Assembly: GCF_003937825.1 (NCBI RefSeq)
Contig: NZ_RSFW01000021.1
Location: 1 to 64,000 of the forward strand
From: Mesobacillus subterraneus
GTDB taxonomy: Bacteria; Bacillota; Bacilli; Bacillales; Cytobacillaceae
Direction of reading: 5' to 3'
Length of the DNA: 64,000 bases
How positions within the stretch are numbered: position 1 is the stretch's first letter; the number at the start of each line of letters is the position of its first letter. Below the pieces are notes generated by a model, which saw only the letters and a program-made list of their open reading frames with translations, had not been told where the DNA came from and did not search any database. The translations under genes were made by a program, and so were the position numbers. Below, piece by piece: positions 44,785-53,127 of the stretch.

Positions 44785-44808
44785 CCCCTGTTCACGCGAG
44801 AACAAGGG
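44785..44808 (-). terminator. terminator overlapping the end of the chromate transporter gene
   Basis: CCCCTGTTC and GAACAAGGG form a stem with a 6-nt loop, followed on the minus strand by TCTTCTCTTT. The left part of the stem lies inside the last codons of the gene. Confidence 0.6.
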
Positions 44809-45322
44809 CTCCATATACAAGTGCTCCGGCGATGACATAAGCCGGGTGGACTTTCATTTTTTCCATCAACACAAAACTGATTCCGCCGATTAAGATCGTT
44901 TGCATCATTCCTACTCCTCCATAGGAGGAAAAAAAGAAATCATATGTCATGATCCCGAGCAGAACAGCAATGACGGGACGGACGACGATGGTCAGCCGTT
45001 TGACTCGTGATGAATCTTTGAATTTCATCAGTAGACCGAGTAAGCCAATCATTAGAATCAGCGATGGAGCGACTGTTGCGAAGATGCCAACTGCCGCCCC
45101 AAGCACCCCGCCTTCAACGTACCCGATATAGCCGGCCATCTTGGTGGCGATTGGCCCTGGGAGGGCATTTCCCATCGCCAATACCTCACTGAATTCCTTC
45201 ACGGACATCCACTCATAGCGGTCAACGACTTCGTTTTCAATCAAAGGAATGGAGGCGGGTCCGCCCCCATATCCTAAAATTCCGGGAATGAAAAATGCCA
45301 GGAATATTTGAAAATAGATCAT
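44792..45322 (-). CDS. chromate transporter (CHR), short form, second subunit
   Basis: This 176-aa membrane protein is of the short-chain CHR family. The motif GILGYGGGPASIPLIENEVV near the N-terminus and MGNALPGPIATKMAGYIGY are diagnostic. Short CHR genes come in pairs (B. subtilis ywrA/ywrB) and both are needed for chromate efflux. The start overlaps the previous stop (ATGA), so the two are translationally coupled. Confidence 0.9.
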   Translation of the reverse strand: MIYFQIFLAFFIPGILGYGGGPASIPLIENEVVDRYEWMSVKEFSEVLAMGNALPGPIATKMAGYIGYVEGGVLGAAVGIFATVAPSLILMIGLLGLLMKFKDSSRVKRLTIVVRPVIAVLLGIMTYDFFFSSYGGVGMMQTILIGGISFVLMEKMKVHPAYVIAGALVYGALVLA

Positions 45323-45897
45323 GACTGATTCCCTCCTTCTTTTTCCCGGGAAGGAGCATCTTTCTTAAGCAATGCACCGAGCAGGAGCACAAAAATCAGG
45401 ATAGCGGGATGCAGGTTCAGGAATTGCATAAGAATCAGGCTGCCAATCAGCGCAACAGCTGTCCAACCCCAGCCGAGCTTCGATTTGCCTGATTTCTTGA
45501 TAAAATCCCAGGTCAGGACAGCAAGCATGACGGCAACGACCGGAACCACTGCTTCTGCCATCCCTTTGACCCAGGGCTCCTCTTTGTAGGAGTTCAATAC
45601 CGTCAGGAGGACGATCATCATGATAATCGTCGGGATGATCGTAGCTGCCAGGGCATTGATCATTCCTAGGACACCGCCCACACGGTAGCCGATATACCCT
45701 GCCATTTTTGTCGCAATCGGGCCAGGCAGCGCATTACCGAGCGCGAGGATATCCCCAAATTCATCAGAGTCCATCCATTTGTATTTTTCGACGACTTCCT
45801 TATGTACAAGTGGGATTGATGACGGACCGCCGCCATACCCGAGGATGCCCACACGGAAAAAAGCCAGGAATAAATCCGCTTGTTTCAAGTAGTTCAC
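45319..45897 (-). CDS. chromate transporter (CHR), short form, first subunit
   Basis: This 192-aa protein is the partner of the following gene. RVGILGYGGGPSSIPLVHKE and LALGNALPGPIATKMAGYIGY are the family motifs. The C-terminus is cytoplasmic and charged (KKDAPSREKEGGNQS). The start is GTG at 45897 or, with AAGGTG better placed, TTG at 45888. No chromate-responsive regulator lies nearby. Confidence 0.9.
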   Translation of the reverse strand: MNYLKQADLFLAFFRVGILGYGGGPSSIPLVHKEVVEKYKWMDSDEFGDILALGNALPGPIATKMAGYIGYRVGGVLGMINALAATIIPTIIMMIVLLTVLNSYKEEPWVKGMAEAVVPVVAVMLAVLTWDFIKKSGKSKLGWGWTAVALIGSLILMQFLNLHPAILIFVLLLGALLKKDAPSREKEGGNQS

Positions 45898-45995
45898 CTT
45901 CTCTTCTGATTATCAGCGTTTTCGGAGTTAAATCTATCTATCTTCTTTTCTTTTATCTTATTATAGACTCATTTATTCTATTCTGCATGACAAAA

Positions 45996-46016
45996 AACCA
46001 GGCAAAATGCCTGGTT
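45996..46016 (-). terminator. terminator of the chemoreceptor operon
   Basis: AACCAGGCA and TGCCTGGTT form a stem with a 3-nt loop. On the minus strand it is followed by a TTTTTG run, about 140 bp after the receptor stop. Confidence 0.75.
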
Positions 46017-46080
46017 CTTGTGATTTCATAATTTATAATGCGATGAGTGGATCAAGAATTTTGAATGAATCTTAACTACA

Positions 46081-46168
46081 TGGACCACATCTCGAAATAT
46101 CTCAGCGGATTTTTCAATATATCGACCACATTTCAAAATAGATCAGCAAATCCCCTTTTACTGGTCGA
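46081..46168. repeat. two-unit degenerate repeat (41 bp)
   Basis: GACCACATCTCGAAATA at 46083 and GACCACATTTCAAAATA at 46124 head two related units 41 bp apart. TCGACCA and TGGTCGA form an inverted repeat across the second unit, reaching into the receptor 3-prime end. The units recall family B (GACC, TCGAAAT), but similarity is weak. Confidence 0.45.
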
Positions 46169-47813
46169 ATTTAAACACTTTTACTGAATCGTTCAATTCA
46201 TTTGTCAGCTTCCGGAGGTCTGTTACCTTCCTCGAAAGGTTACCAAATGCAGATAATTGTTCGGTCGTGGAAGCGGATATCTCTTCGCTTCCAGCGGCTG
46301 TTTCCTCGACGACGGCACTGATGGATTCTACATTATGAAGGACTTTCGCACCCAAGTCTTTGGAGGCTTCCATCCCTTTCATAAGCTGCGAGATTTTCTC
46401 GGAAATACCGGTTACTTTAGTTTCGATATTTTCAAAGGAAGCCATCGTTAAATCCATCGATTCCATTTGTTCTTCCGCGATGGCTCCTCCCTTGTTTACG
46501 GCTTCCCCGATCTCCTCAAGACCGGTTTTTAACAAGTTGACCATGTCAAAGATTTGCGTGGTGGCTGAATTTGACTCCTCAGCGAGCTTCCTGACCTCTG
46601 ACGCGACAACGGCAAACCCTTTGCCTGCTTCACCTGCTCTTGCTGCTTCGATTGCCGCATTCAAGGCGAGCAGATTTGTCTGCGCGGCAATTGCAGATAC
46701 GGATGCTGCCATGTTTTCAATTTTAGCGGCATAGCCCACGAATTGGTCGGTCGCTGCCTGGATCGAGAAAGAGGCTTTCTTATTCTCGGTAATAAGCTGC
46801 TTCTGCCCTTCGATCGCTTTTCGCCCTTCGCCAATCGCTTCAACTGCTTCTTTGCTATAAAAGGAGGATTCTTGCGTGTGGTCAAGGTTCATCATGATTT
46901 CCTTGTCCATTTCGTCAATCAGCTCAACTGATTGCTGCAAATCCTCGGAAACCGTCTGAGCTCCTGCTGAAAGTTCATCAGTGGATACGGCCACCTGGTT
47001 GGAGATTTCTGTTAACGAGACGTTTTCCTGCTCAATTTCCTCTGCGAAATCCTCTACTTCCTTGCTTGCCTTATTTACTTTTTGCAGCAAGGTGGTCAAT
47101 TGCGCCGCCATTTGATCAAATGATTCATTTAAAGTTCCTAACTCGTCCTTATGTTTGTATGAGACTTTCTCTATGATCAAGTTGCCTTTTGCAATTTCCT
47201 GGGCATTGACAGCGATCTGTTTAAGCGGCCTGGTGATTGAACTGGTCAACCGGATGCCGATTCCTCCGGCAACAACCAGAAGTACAATGCTTCCGAACAC
47301 AGCCGACCAGATGATGAACTGAATCTGGTTTTTAAGATCTTCCTGTAAAAAATCATAGTATTCATTCACCTGGATATTCAGCAGATGCAAGTCGTTCAGC
47401 ACTCCTTCACTTCGGAGTGACTGACGTTTCACTTCAGCACTGATATTTATTTCAAGTGCTTTTTCCGCTTCTGATTCAAGTGCAGTGAACTTTTCGAATG
47501 CCTGACCCAGTACTTGTTTACTGTTTTCCTGTTTGATCAGCCCCTGAGCCTGTGTGAATATCTGAGAGGTTTTCTCCATTTTTGTCAGTGCTTCCTGCCT
47601 GTTCCCCTCGGTAGGGTTAAATGAAAAGTTATTCAGTGATTGCTTCGTTGCTGATGTTTCAGCCTGAAGCTGCTGCACCGTCAGCAAGACCTGGACATAA
47701 TCCTGGTTGGATGCCTGCACCATCAGCATCCGGTAAATGATGAACGAAATCATGACAATCGATAATCCGATGGCCAGCAATAAGTTAAGCAGTAATTTTT
47801 TCTTTATAGTCAT
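46158..47813 (-). CDS. methyl-accepting chemotaxis protein
   Basis: This is a 551-aa receptor. Helices at residues 7-28 and about 170-192 flank an extracellular four-helix-bundle sensor of about 140 aa. HAMP follows, then a long coiled-coil signalling domain with the hairpin tip [38 protein letters not shown], which contacts CheA/CheW. The gene follows the BMP-family lipoprotein gene by 23 bp, with no ABC transporter beside it. This suggests that the lipoprotein presents ligand to this receptor. Confidence 0.93.
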   Translation of the reverse strand: MTIKKKLLLNLLLAIGLSIVMISFIIYRMLMVQASNQDYVQVLLTVQQLQAETSATKQSLNNFSFNPTEGNRQEALTKMEKTSQIFTQAQGLIKQENSKQVLGQAFEKFTALESEAEKALEINISAEVKRQSLRSEGVLNDLHLLNIQVNEYYDFLQEDLKNQIQFIIWSAVFGSIVLLVVAGGIGIRLTSSITRPLKQIAVNAQEIAKGNLIIEKVSYKHKDELGTLNESFDQMAAQLTTLLQKVNKASKEVEDFAEEIEQENVSLTEISNQVAVSTDELSAGAQTVSEDLQQSVELIDEMDKEIMMNLDHTQESSFYSKEAVEAIGEGRKAIEGQKQLITENKKASFSIQAATDQFVGYAAKIENMAASVSAIAAQTNLLALNAAIEAARAGEAGKGFAVVASEVRKLAEESNSATTQIFDMVNLLKTGLEEIGEAVNKGGAIAEEQMESMDLTMASFENIETKVTGISEKISQLMKGMEASKDLGAKVLHNVESISAVVEETAAGSEEISASTTEQLSAFGNLSRKVTDLRKLTNELNDSVKVFKFDQ

Positions 47814-47836
47814 GATGGCTCCCCCACTTGCAGCTG

Positions 47837-48817
47837 TTAATCCAGCTGAATTGAAACTTCATTTCTTGATAGTTTTTCTTCCAGGTCCTTCAATCTTTTT
47901 TCCTGTTCAGAAGTCAGCTTGATCACCCTGATTGGTGCCAGACCTACACCTTGTTCATTTATCCCTAGTTCGATCTGCTTCCCGGAAAGCTTCTTCCCCT
48001 CCAGATATTCTTTGACCGTTTCATAGAGCGCAACATCGACGTTTTTCAGCATGGAAGTGATGATCGCTTTTTCAGCAAAAAAGTACTGGTCGCTATCCAC
48101 ACCAATGGCGTATTTTTTCATCGATTGTGCTTCCTTTAGGACACCGACGCCTGTAAAACCGGCAGCGGCATAAAGGACATCTGCTCCATCTTCAATCATG
48201 CCTTTTGCGAGTTTTCCTCCGAGTTCAGCATTCCCAAAGTCATTTGCATAAGCCACCTTGACCTCGGCTTCAGGGTTGACAGCTTTCACGCCTTGTTCAA
48301 ACCCTGACTTGAACTTCCGGATTAACGGAACATCGGCACCTCCGACGAAACCAACTTTGTTTGACTTTGAAGCCAATCCAGCAACAGCACCTGCAAGAAA
48401 GCTTCCGTGTTCTTCTTTAAAAACAATGGAGGTGATATTCTCTAACTCTGAAACAGAATCAACCAGGATAAATTGTTGTTCAGGATATTTTTTTGCGACC
48501 TTTTCAAGGTCTTCGACAACCATGAATCCCAGCCCGATGACAATGTCATTCCCGCCTTCCACCAATTCTGTGAAGCCTTTTTCATAGGATCCGACAGTGT
48601 GCAGTTCCCGGTAGTCAAAAAGGATATCCAGCTCGTCCCTCGCTTTGGCCAGCCCTGAAAAGGCTGCATCGCTGAACGATTGATCTCCTAGTCCGACGTC
48701 AGACAACATAATGCCGATTTTCACCCGTTCCTTCGCCTTCATCTCTGTTGTATTGCACCCCGTCAGGGCTCCGACTAATAATAATCCCGTTAAAAGCATG
48801 CTTATCATTCGTTTCAT
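47837..48817 (-). CDS. BMP-family (Med-like) substrate-binding lipoprotein
   Basis: This 326-aa lipoprotein has lipobox [10 protein letters not shown]. The BMP/PnrA family usually binds nucleosides or related ligands: [52 protein letters not shown] and [16 protein letters not shown] are typical. The C-terminal 30 residues form a charged helix ([18 protein letters not shown]) that could contact a partner. It is encoded directly upstream of a chemoreceptor rather than a permease, so chemotactic sensing is more likely than uptake. The ribosome site is somewhat distant. Confidence 0.88.
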   Translation of the reverse strand: MKRMISMLLTGLLLVGALTGCNTTEMKAKERVKIGIMLSDVGLGDQSFSDAAFSGLAKARDELDILFDYRELHTVGSYEKGFTELVEGGNDIVIGLGFMVVEDLEKVAKKYPEQQFILVDSVSELENITSIVFKEEHGSFLAGAVAGLASKSNKVGFVGGADVPLIRKFKSGFEQGVKAVNPEAEVKVAYANDFGNAELGGKLAKGMIEDGADVLYAAAGFTGVGVLKEAQSMKKYAIGVDSDQYFFAEKAIITSMLKNVDVALYETVKEYLEGKKLSGKQIELGINEQGVGLAPIRVIKLTSEQEKRLKDLEEKLSRNEVSIQLD

Positions 48818-48940
48818 CTTGTTGTTCTGCTCCCTCTTTGATTAGATTCATATATTCTTCATCGACGGAAGCAGGAGTTTGTTAATAAATGAACATAAAG
48901 TCTTTCTTTTGGTAATTTTCTAAATAATTTCCATATAAAA

Positions 48941-48970
48941 ACAGCAGGCGGATAATCTCCCGCCTGCTGT
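48941..48970 (-). terminator. terminator of the ktr operon
   Basis: A perfect 11-bp stem ACAGCAGGCGG / CCGCCTGCTGT with an 8-nt loop is followed on the minus strand by TTTTATATGG. Confidence 0.88.
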
Positions 48971-48977
48971 CATTGTT

Positions 48978-49634
48978 CTATTTTACATTTGTGAACCTGT
49001 TCAGATCGCCATTTTCGCCAAGGACAATCAGGATGTCCTCCGCCCTGAGTGTTTTCTCCGGGTCTGGAGAGATATCGACTTTATTTGCTGTTTTAATGCC
49101 GATAACAGTGATATTGTATTTGGCACGGAGGTTGATTTCGATGAGGTTTTTGCCTGCCATGCTCATTGGAAGCTTGATTTCTTCGATGCTGTAGTCGTCC
49201 GAAAGCTCGATGAAGTTGAGTACGTTTGGCGATGCCATCAGCTGGTGGGCGACTCGTTCCCCCATGTCCCGTTCAGGGAAAATGACTTTGTCTGCACCGA
49301 CTTTGAACAATACCTGGGCATGGTGCTTGTTAAGGGCTTTTGCAACGACATTGGAAACGCCCATTTCTTTTAAAATCAGGACGGTCAGGATACTTGCCTG
49401 GATGTCGTCTCCAATCGCGACGATGACGGTGTCGAAGTTCCTGATGCCTACTGCCTTCAATGTTTGCTCATCGGTGGAATCTCCGATGACCGCATGGGTG
49501 ACATGTTCTTTGTATTCCTCGATATATTGTTCCTTCTTGTCAATTGCCAATACTTCGTTTCCCTCATGATAGAGGGTGGTCGCTACACTTGACCCGAAAC
49601 GTCCCATCCCGATTACTGCGTATTGCTTTGCCAT
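48978..49634 (-). CDS. Ktr potassium system regulatory subunit (KtrA/KtrC type)
   Basis: This is a 218-aa cytoplasmic RCK protein. The Rossmann nucleotide site is VIGMGRFGSSVATTLYHEG with acidic AIDKKEQ; GDSTDEQTLKAVGIRNFDTVIVAIG completes the RCK-N domain. The C-terminal RCK-C/TrkA-C domain (about 140-218) is the c-di-AMP site in relatives. It gates the channel subunit encoded 12 bp upstream. KtrA versus KtrC cannot be decided by eye. Confidence 0.92.
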   Translation of the reverse strand: MAKQYAVIGMGRFGSSVATTLYHEGNEVLAIDKKEQYIEEYKEHVTHAVIGDSTDEQTLKAVGIRNFDTVIVAIGDDIQASILTVLILKEMGVSNVVAKALNKHHAQVLFKVGADKVIFPERDMGERVAHQLMASPNVLNFIELSDDYSIEEIKLPMSMAGKNLIEINLRAKYNITVIGIKTANKVDISPDPEKTLRAEDILIVLGENGDLNRFTNVK

Positions 49635-49646
49635 AATAACATCCTC

Positions 49647-50987
49647 CTACCCAATCATCACTTTTCCAGCAGGATAACGGTAATGATCCTCTTTTCTTCT
49701 TTTCGCTATTGCGAAAGCGAGTGTCAACGGACCAATCCGTCCTGCGAACATGGTTATTGTAATCAATATTTTTCCATATGAGGACAGCTCTGGTGTCAGG
49801 CCCATTGACAGACCAACAGTTGAAAAAGCCGAAACTGCCTCAAAAAATATCATCAAAAAATCTTTTCCCGGTTCCGTGATGGTCAACACCATTGTAATGG
49901 ATATGATCGAAAATATCGAAATCATGGTAACAGTCAAAGACTTTGAAATGATGCTGTAATCCACTCTTCTGCCAAACAGAGTGACATCTTCCCTGCCGCG
50001 AATCTGTGATTTCACTGCACTAACCAATACGGCAAATGTCGTTGTCTTGATCCCTCCCCCTGTTGATCCAGGAGAAGCACCGATAAACATCAGGAAGATG
50101 ATCAATATTAATGTAGATTGCTTTAAATCCGGGATGTTCAATGTGTTCGAACCAGCTGTCCGGGGGGTGACAGCCTGATATAGCGCCCCTAATATTTTCC
50201 CGGATGGTGTCAAATTCTTTAAGGTCGATGGATTATGGTATTCCAGAATGAAAATCAGAAATGCTCCACCAACAACAAGAATAGCAGATATGCTCAGAAC
50301 CACTTTGGTATGGAGGGAGAGCCTTCTTGTGCTTCGATACTCAAAAAGCTCGTTCATAACAATGAAGCCGATCCCTCCCAGGCTGATCAAGGTCACCATG
50401 GTAATAGTGACAACCGGATCTTCTGCATAGGCAGTCAGGCCCTGGAAGCTTCCCATTAAGTCAAAACCCGCATTATTAAAATTGGATACTGCGTGAAAGA
50501 ATCCAAAATAGATCGCTTTGCCCGCCGCCATGTCCTCTGCGAATCGAATGGATAGCAGGATCCCCCCGGAAATCTCAGCTGCGGCTGTAAAAACAAATAG
50601 TCGTTTTACGAGCCTGACAATCCCATCCACAGTTCCATGATTCAATGACTCCTGGATGACCAGCCGTTCCTTTAAGGAAATCCTTTTCCCGAGAATAAAC
50701 GCCAGCAAGGTCGCGAAGCTCATGAACCCGAGTCCGCCAATCTGAATCATTGACAGAATGACCAACTCACCGAATGTGGTAAAAGTGTCACCGGTGTCCA
50801 CAACTACAAGACCTGTGACACAAGTTGCCGAGGTCGCGGTGAAAAAAGCGTCCAGAAGGGACAGGCCCTTGCCATCGGTTGTAGCTGATGGCAGAGCAAG
50901 GAGCATTGTCCCCATTAGAATGATGATGCCAAAACCCAGTACAAGAACCTTCGGCGGATCCAGCTTTGAAAGCATTCTCCTGCGCAT
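49647..50987 (-). CDS. Ktr potassium channel subunit (KtrB/KtrD type)
   Basis: This is a 446-aa membrane protein of the Trk/Ktr/HKT superfamily with four M1-P-M2 repeats. Selectivity-filter regions are visible as TSATCVTGL, SNFNNAGFD, AVTPRTAGSNT and SAFSTVGLSMG, each with the single conserved glycine. The intramembrane gate region is near IFLMFIGASPGSTGGGIKTTTF. It lies directly behind a c-di-AMP riboswitch. Gene order (channel first, then regulator) is the reverse of B. subtilis ktrAB. Confidence 0.93.
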   Translation of the reverse strand: MRRRMLSKLDPPKVLVLGFGIIILMGTMLLALPSATTDGKGLSLLDAFFTATSATCVTGLVVVDTGDTFTTFGELVILSMIQIGGLGFMSFATLLAFILGKRISLKERLVIQESLNHGTVDGIVRLVKRLFVFTAAAEISGGILLSIRFAEDMAAGKAIYFGFFHAVSNFNNAGFDLMGSFQGLTAYAEDPVVTITMVTLISLGGIGFIVMNELFEYRSTRRLSLHTKVVLSISAILVVGGAFLIFILEYHNPSTLKNLTPSGKILGALYQAVTPRTAGSNTLNIPDLKQSTLILIIFLMFIGASPGSTGGGIKTTTFAVLVSAVKSQIRGREDVTLFGRRVDYSIISKSLTVTMISIFSIISITMVLTITEPGKDFLMIFFEAVSAFSTVGLSMGLTPELSSYGKILITITMFAGRIGPLTLAFAIAKRRKEDHYRYPAGKVMIG

Positions 50988-51102
50988 GATGGTTTCCTTC
51001 TTTCCTTAGTATGAGGAAATTATGCGTTTACTATTTCTTTGCAGGGACTTGTTTTTACCGGATTTTAAAATAGTCGACATATTTAAAATTCTGCAAAACA
51101 AA

Positions 51103-51133
51103 AAAGCCCCCAGAGGCTTATAGATATTAGCCT
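51103..51133 (-). terminator. riboswitch-associated terminator before ktr
   Basis: On the minus strand AGGCTAATATCTATAAGCCT and AGCCTCTGGGGGCT form alternative stems ahead of TTTTTTG. The position, after the aptamer and before the ktr start, fits c-di-AMP-dependent attenuation. Confidence 0.6.
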
Positions 51134-51179
51134 TGTGGACTTTGAACAGACTTGTCGCACAAGCTCCATCTTCCTCTTC

Positions 51180-51302
51180 TGCAACGCTTACGGAGTTAGC
51201 TGTCGGATTAGGACTGAGAATAGCCCCGCCTTTGAAAGGCCTCACCCCAAGTGGATACGATCCACAATCATGGTTCCCCCGCTCCTGGTAGGATTAAGCG
51301 AT
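51180..51302 (-). promoter_or_regulatory. c-di-AMP riboswitch (ydaO-yuaA leader)
   Basis: On the minus strand the element starts ATCGCTTAATCC and ends CGTAAGCG, closing P1 by CGCTTA/TAAGCG. It contains the conserved AGGAGCGGGGGAACC, TTGGGGTGA and CCGACAGCTAACTCCG blocks of the ydaO class. It should switch off the potassium transporter when c-di-AMP is high. An ORF across this region is an artefact. Confidence 0.93.
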
Positions 51303-51563
51303 TTAGAAATATGAAACTCATTTATTTTGAAACTGATGTAATCATACTCCTCACCTGTTCGGGTTGTAAAGCATGAAAAGGGCACGAAAAATTGCCCTTT
51401 TCCCCAATTTTGCTTAATTACAATAAGAAATCAATTGATATCTCACAGAATCACTGTATTTCTTCATTTTTCTCACCTATCTATGCAAACGCCCCCGGTT
51501 TATGGAAAAGCTTTTTAAGGTAAATAATAGGGTTGGTATAAAGTTAGATGGAGGTTGCAGCGG

Positions 51564-52442
51564 ATGAAAGCTATGATCATACTTAATCCCTCGTCAGGTA
51601 AGGAAAAGGCGAACGACTATATAGAAAAAATAGAAGAAGCATTGCAAAAAACATATGAAGAAATCGATATAAAGAAAACAGAGAAAGAAGGCGACGCCGC
51701 TGCGTTTGCTACGGAGGCCTGTGTGGCTCTTTATGATGCCGTCATCTCAATGGGAGGCGATGGCACTGTCAATGAAGTCATCAACGGACTTGCTGAACAG
51801 GCACATCGCCCCGCCCTTGCCATTGTTCCGTTGGGGACGATCAATGATTTCGCAAGGGCACTCAACATCCCTCTCGAACCATTTGAGGCGATTTCCATCC
51901 TGGCGGAGCAGCATCTCCGCCCTGTTGATATCGGGAAAGTGGATAACTTCTACTTCATGAATGTGTTAGCGGTCGGCTCCATTGCGGAAGCATCCTATAA
52001 AGTGACGCCAGAGCAAAAAACAAGGTTTGGCTCACTGGCATATTTTATGGAAGGTGCTAAATCGGTCTTAAGCGGGGAAGCTATCGAAATATCGGTTGAA
52101 CATGAAAGAGGCAAATGGGAAGGCAATGCTTTTATATTGCTCGCGGCCCTCACGAATTCCGTCGGAGGCTTTGAAGCGCTGGCACCAGAAGCTAATGTGA
52201 ACGATGGGAAACTCCATGTATTTATTGTTAAAAAATTGTCGTTCCCAAAACTGGCAACACTCATTCCTTCACTACTAAAAGGAGAACTGGAGGAAAGCGA
52301 AGACGTCGAATATATCCGTACCAGCTACCTGAATGTGTCTTCCTCCAAGCCGCATGTCGTGAATATTGACGGTGAGGAAGGCGATCCGCTGCCCTTCCAG
52401 GCAAAGGTCCTTCATGGCCATTTAAATGTGTTCGTATCATAA
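51564..52442 (+). CDS. diacylglycerol/lipid kinase family protein (YegS/DgkB-like)
   Basis: This is a 292-aa kinase of the DAGK catalytic family. IILNPSSGK binds phosphate near the N-terminus. MGGDGTVNEVINGL is the nucleotide-binding GGDG motif, and AIVPLGTINDFARALNIP and NIDGEEGDPLPF are conserved. B. subtilis relatives are DgkB, YtlR and BmrU. Lipid substrates are likely, though the exact one is unclear. The start at MKAMIIL (51564) follows GGAGGTTGCAGCG. It is monocistronic. Confidence 0.9.
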   Translation: MKAMIILNPSSGKEKANDYIEKIEEALQKTYEEIDIKKTEKEGDAAAFATEACVALYDAVISMGGDGTVNEVINGLAEQAHRPALAIVPLGTINDFARALNIPLEPFEAISILAEQHLRPVDIGKVDNFYFMNVLAVGSIAEASYKVTPEQKTRFGSLAYFMEGAKSVLSGEAIEISVEHERGKWEGNAFILLAALTNSVGGFEALAPEANVNDGKLHVFIVKKLSFPKLATLIPSLLKGELEESEDVEYIRTSYLNVSSSKPHVVNIDGEEGDPLPFQAKVLHGHLNVFVS

Positions 52443-52518
52443 CGCAAGGCTCTTTTATTGAACTTTGTTGCCTTCGATCCTGCTGGGATTGGGGGATTTC
52501 TTTTTTTCTAAAAAAAAG

Positions 52519-53010
52519 AATTCGGAGACAAATCCGGTGGAGAAGCCGTGAAAATGTCCGAAGTCGGCATACCTTCGGACAAAATCCGGTGGAGAAGCCG
52601 TGAAAATGTTCGAAGGTAGCAGGACTTCGGACAAAATCCGGCGGAGAAGCCGTGAAAATGTCCGAAGTTGGCAGGACTTCGGACAAAATCCGGTAGAGCA
52701 GCAGCGAAAATGTCCGAAGGGGGCATGACTTCGGACAAAATCCGGTGGAGACGCAGTGAAAATGTCCGAAGGGGGCATGACTTCGGACAAAATCCGGTGG
52801 AGCAGCAGCGAAAATGTCCGAAGGGGGCATACCTTCGGACAAAATCCGGTGGAGCAGCTGTGAAAATGTTCGAAGACGGCATGACTTCGGACAAAATCCG
52901 GTGGAGAAGCCGTGAAAATGTCCGTGAAGGGGACATGACTTCGGACAAAATCCGGTGGAGCAGCAGTGAAAATGTCCGAAGGTGGCATGACTTCGGACAA
53001 AATCCGATAG
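52519..53010. repeat. 52-bp tandem hairpin array, family A, copy 2
   Basis: CTTCGGACAAAATCCG begins at 52573, 52625, 52677, 52729, 52781, 52833, 52885, 52939 and 52991. The period is 52 bp, except for one 54-bp step caused by a TG insertion near 52924; a decayed unit precedes at 52521. It has the same hairpin arms and GAAAATGTCCGAAG phrase as the array at 1-229. Because 52 is not a multiple of three, the long ORFs here cycle through frames and are artefacts. It lies between convergent genes. Confidence 0.94.
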
Positions 53011-53083
53011 AGACCGGTAGAAAGTGAATGGAATTACTTAGGTTATACGAAAAGCAGCAATCAATACGAAAACAGCTTAACGT

Positions 53084-53121
53084 AAAAAACCTGAGCAGGA
53101 TTGAGTCCGCTCAGGTTTTTT
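53084..53121. terminator. bidirectional terminator of the M6 protease gene
   Basis: A perfect 13-bp stem AAAAAACCTGAGC / GCTCAGGTTTTTT with a 12-nt loop lies just after the protease stop. Confidence 0.85.
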
Positions 53122-53127
53122 CCCATG

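Noticed and set aside
51006-51245. 79-codon minus-strand ORF before ktrB
   Set aside because: It covers the c-di-AMP riboswitch and its terminator; it has no ribosome site and overlaps structured RNA.
52261-53027. Long overlapping ORFs on both strands across the array (119-193 codons, repeats like DIFTASPPDFVRS)
   Set aside because: The 52-bp period shifts frame every unit, so the same peptide block appears in all frames because no frame has a stop. There are no ribosome sites, and the ORFs overlap each other.
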